A stretch of 64,000 nt of DNA from Enoplosus armatus. Its lineage: Eukaryota > Chordata > Actinopteri > Centrarchiformes > Enoplosidae. A program made the translations under genes and the position numbers. The stretch is taken from positions 16,093,548-16,157,547 of the forward strand of contig NC_092190.1 in assembly GCF_043641665.1 (NCBI RefSeq), written 5' to 3'. This document shows positions 62,272 to 64,000 of the stretch, in pieces (the stretch's first letter is position 1; every line of letters begins with the position of its first letter). The notes under the pieces were generated by a model. The model was not told where the DNA came from. It saw nothing but the letters and a program-made list of their open reading frames with translations, and ran no database searches.

Positions 62272-62415
62272 ATCTCCAACAAGTTCAGAACCGCAGATCA
62301 CACACTTTACAAAGCGTCTGGTGGCACTTCCAGCAAATATGGTGGGAAACCGGGAAAGCCAGCGCGACAGGCGATGAAGAACAAATATCAGACCTCATCT
62401 GCAGCCAAATGGTGA
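62272..62415 (+). CDS. Possible terminal coding exon of an unknown plus-strand gene
   Basis: Follows a good acceptor (TACGCTCTGAATTCCCACAG|ATC) and is open for 47 codons to a TGA at 62413-62415, phase 0 in. It reads ISNKFRTADHTLYKASGGTS, then SKYGGKPGKPARQAMKNKYQ, ending TSSAAKW. The composition is basic, Gly/Lys/Ser-rich and not repeat-like. The codons use G/C thirds moderately. An AATAAA lies about 307 bases downstream (62722). Its entry phase fits the donor at 36366, although a 26-kb intron would be long. No protein family recognised. Confidence 0.42.
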   Translation: MSNKFRTADHTLYKASGGTSSKYGGKPGKPARQAMKNKYQTSSAAKW

Positions 62416-62721
62416 CTCAGCGTTTACTCCATTTTAAACATTTTGTACCCTTGTTGTTAAAAAAAATATATACTATATTGATTTAGATTGATTTAAATTA
62501 CATTAAATCATATCTGCAGTATAAATATGAATGCAGACTAAAACACACATCACTTTCTCGGGTAACATTTAGCCCTATAACGGACCATATAATCCTCATT
62601 TTGCTTGTTTCACAGCAACAAGATGTCTGACATTTCTGGTTAATCTGGAGCGTGGTGACATTTCATTAACCCCCTGTTGTTGTTAATGTGACTAAATGCA
62701 TCTCTGACTATCCCTGGTGTG

Positions 62722-62727
62722 AATAAA
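62722..62727 (+). other. Possible polyadenylation signal
   Basis: AATAAA downstream of the possible terminal exon at 62272-62415. The hexamer is common by chance in AT-rich DNA. Confidence 0.2.
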
Positions 62728-64000
62728 TGGACTTTTAACATATCTTAGGTGCATATATGCCTAAAATTGATGGGGTTTTGCATTTTTCTGAACACAATGC
62801 CATTATCCAAGACGTGTGTTAATGCAGGTGGAAAGAAGGTCATACTGTGCTATTCACTTGAGTGATCTGTGCCGGTTTTCTCATTTAGTTGAGAAAGAAA
62901 AAAGAAGATTTCATTCCTGTGCAGCGCTGTCATTCAGCGGCTCCCGTGTCTGGTCTGTGTCGCAGACCTTAGGGGGCGTTGCCATCCACCTCTGTGCTCC
63001 ATCAAGACAAAGCATTAAGGGGAGCAGGATGGAAAAAAGAGCAGGAATATCAAAGCATTTCAATAAAGTGATGCGAGAAGCAATTATCCTGACGGAGGCT
63101 GTAAAACAAGCGATTTATGTAAGCTTATGTTGGTGTTCAGTATCCGCATGTACAGTATGTTAGACTGTTTCCTCTTGTTAGGAAGGGATTTGAAAAAGAA
63201 TAACTATATACATTGTAATGCAGTGTTTTGTGAGATTATGACACTGTAAAGGTGGATTCTGACACAGCACGCACAACAAATGAAATCTCAGACAATAAAG
63301 TGCAGCCCGTAAAACCACATTTGAGCCAGGGCTTAATACATTTCCATTTAATTCTGCCGGGGACCGCCTGAAAGCCCATCATGAACCTTTGGGAACCTCT
63401 TTTCTATTTAGCTCTGTCATAGATTATTGCACCTTGACTGACAGCATCGCTCACACAGCAGCTGTACTCTGCTATCAGACTGTGAGGCCTGTCGTCAGTG
63501 CATGAAGAATTCCTGATGGAGAGATGAAAAGAGGAAAACGTAGAGGAAGCTTGGGGATATTCGTGTGTGACTGATATTTATTTCATTTCTAAACCCTTGT
63601 GGACAAGAAAGTGGTGGGTGGAGGGGATTTGATTGGCACTGGGTGGGAAGATGGCTGTCTTTGGATCATCTCAGCGGTTTTGGCTCTCTGATAATGAGCC
63701 AGGTGACTCCCAGCCTCTGCAGTGCTCACACACACTCAAGGATACCATGGAGGGTTTGACCAATACTGTATTGTATCAGTTTGCTAATATACTGTTTTGT
63801 ATCAGGCCTATAATTGTGAGACATTAGAATTAGCTATCAATAAGAGGCCTTTAATCTTAATTGTTTCTAACATTTTGATCAGCTTCCCAATAAGTATATG
63901 TGTTTAAGTATGATATTTGTTATTAATGTATTTTTTATTTTACCCTGAAAATAAAAAACGTACTTACTTATCATTACTGTATTACCAAGATTATGCTGTT
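62728..64000. other. Non-coding, nothing recognised
   Basis: No supported exon, RNA gene or repeat. Confidence 0.45.

Noticed and set aside
1..64000. CRISPR arrays, phage or bacterial operons, integrons, toxin systems
   Set aside because: Nothing of the kind is present; the window is vertebrate nuclear DNA.

Overview
This window is a stretch of a ray-finned fish nuclear genome, most likely an acanthomorph (spiny-rayed, percomorph-like) teleost. The evidence is split genes with GT-AG introns, AT-rich non-coding DNA, many (CA)n microsatellites, and several interspersed repeats whose wording I recognise from percomorph genomes: a tRNA-derived SINE, the 'gctgcaac / attaatc' repeat, the 'gtgacctc / ggtcaaaggtc' repeat, the 'cttagcataaagactg' fold-back and others. 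No bacterial, viral or CRISPR-like content was seen.

The one gene identified with confidence is map2 (microtubule-associated protein 2) on the minus strand. It runs from a first coding exon at 26346-26613 leftward to the first microtubule-binding-repeat exon at 3208-3515. Twelve coding exons can be placed: 26346-26556, 17984-18073, 14331-14546, 12089-12385, 7949-10981, 7569-7811, 6948-7085, 5791-5852, 4436-4537, 4105-4246, 3723-3779 and 3208-3515. All splice phases agree, and the sum is 4899 nt, exactly 1633 codons. In order the protein has a short N-terminus, the PKA-RII anchoring helix, two acidic exons, the large projection-domain exon (1011 codons, with an unusually long Lys/Glu/Arg-rich helix), the Ser/Pro/basic region, the proline-rich TPPKSP region, and repeat 1 (KIGS...PKGG). 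The remaining repeats and the C-terminus were not found, so they should lie left of base 1. Five consecutive exons are phase 1-1, so short MAP2c-type isoforms lacking the projection domain stay in frame.

From 26.6 kb to 64 kb the minus strand shows no further recognisable coding sequence. This part is the upstream/5'UTR-intron side of map2 and holds microsatellites, teleost repeats and a scattering of RFX X-box-like motifs.

On the plus strand, antisense to the map2 introns and upstream region, several short single-frame open segments have good splice sites. Some have matching phases: 11040-11206 to 16802-16979, and 23636-23761 to 31048-31118 to 36289-36366 to 62272-62415. I do not recognise the encoded protein. 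They may be exons of one or more unknown antisense genes, or partly coincidence. They are the most interesting unexplained signal here and are reported at low to moderate confidence.
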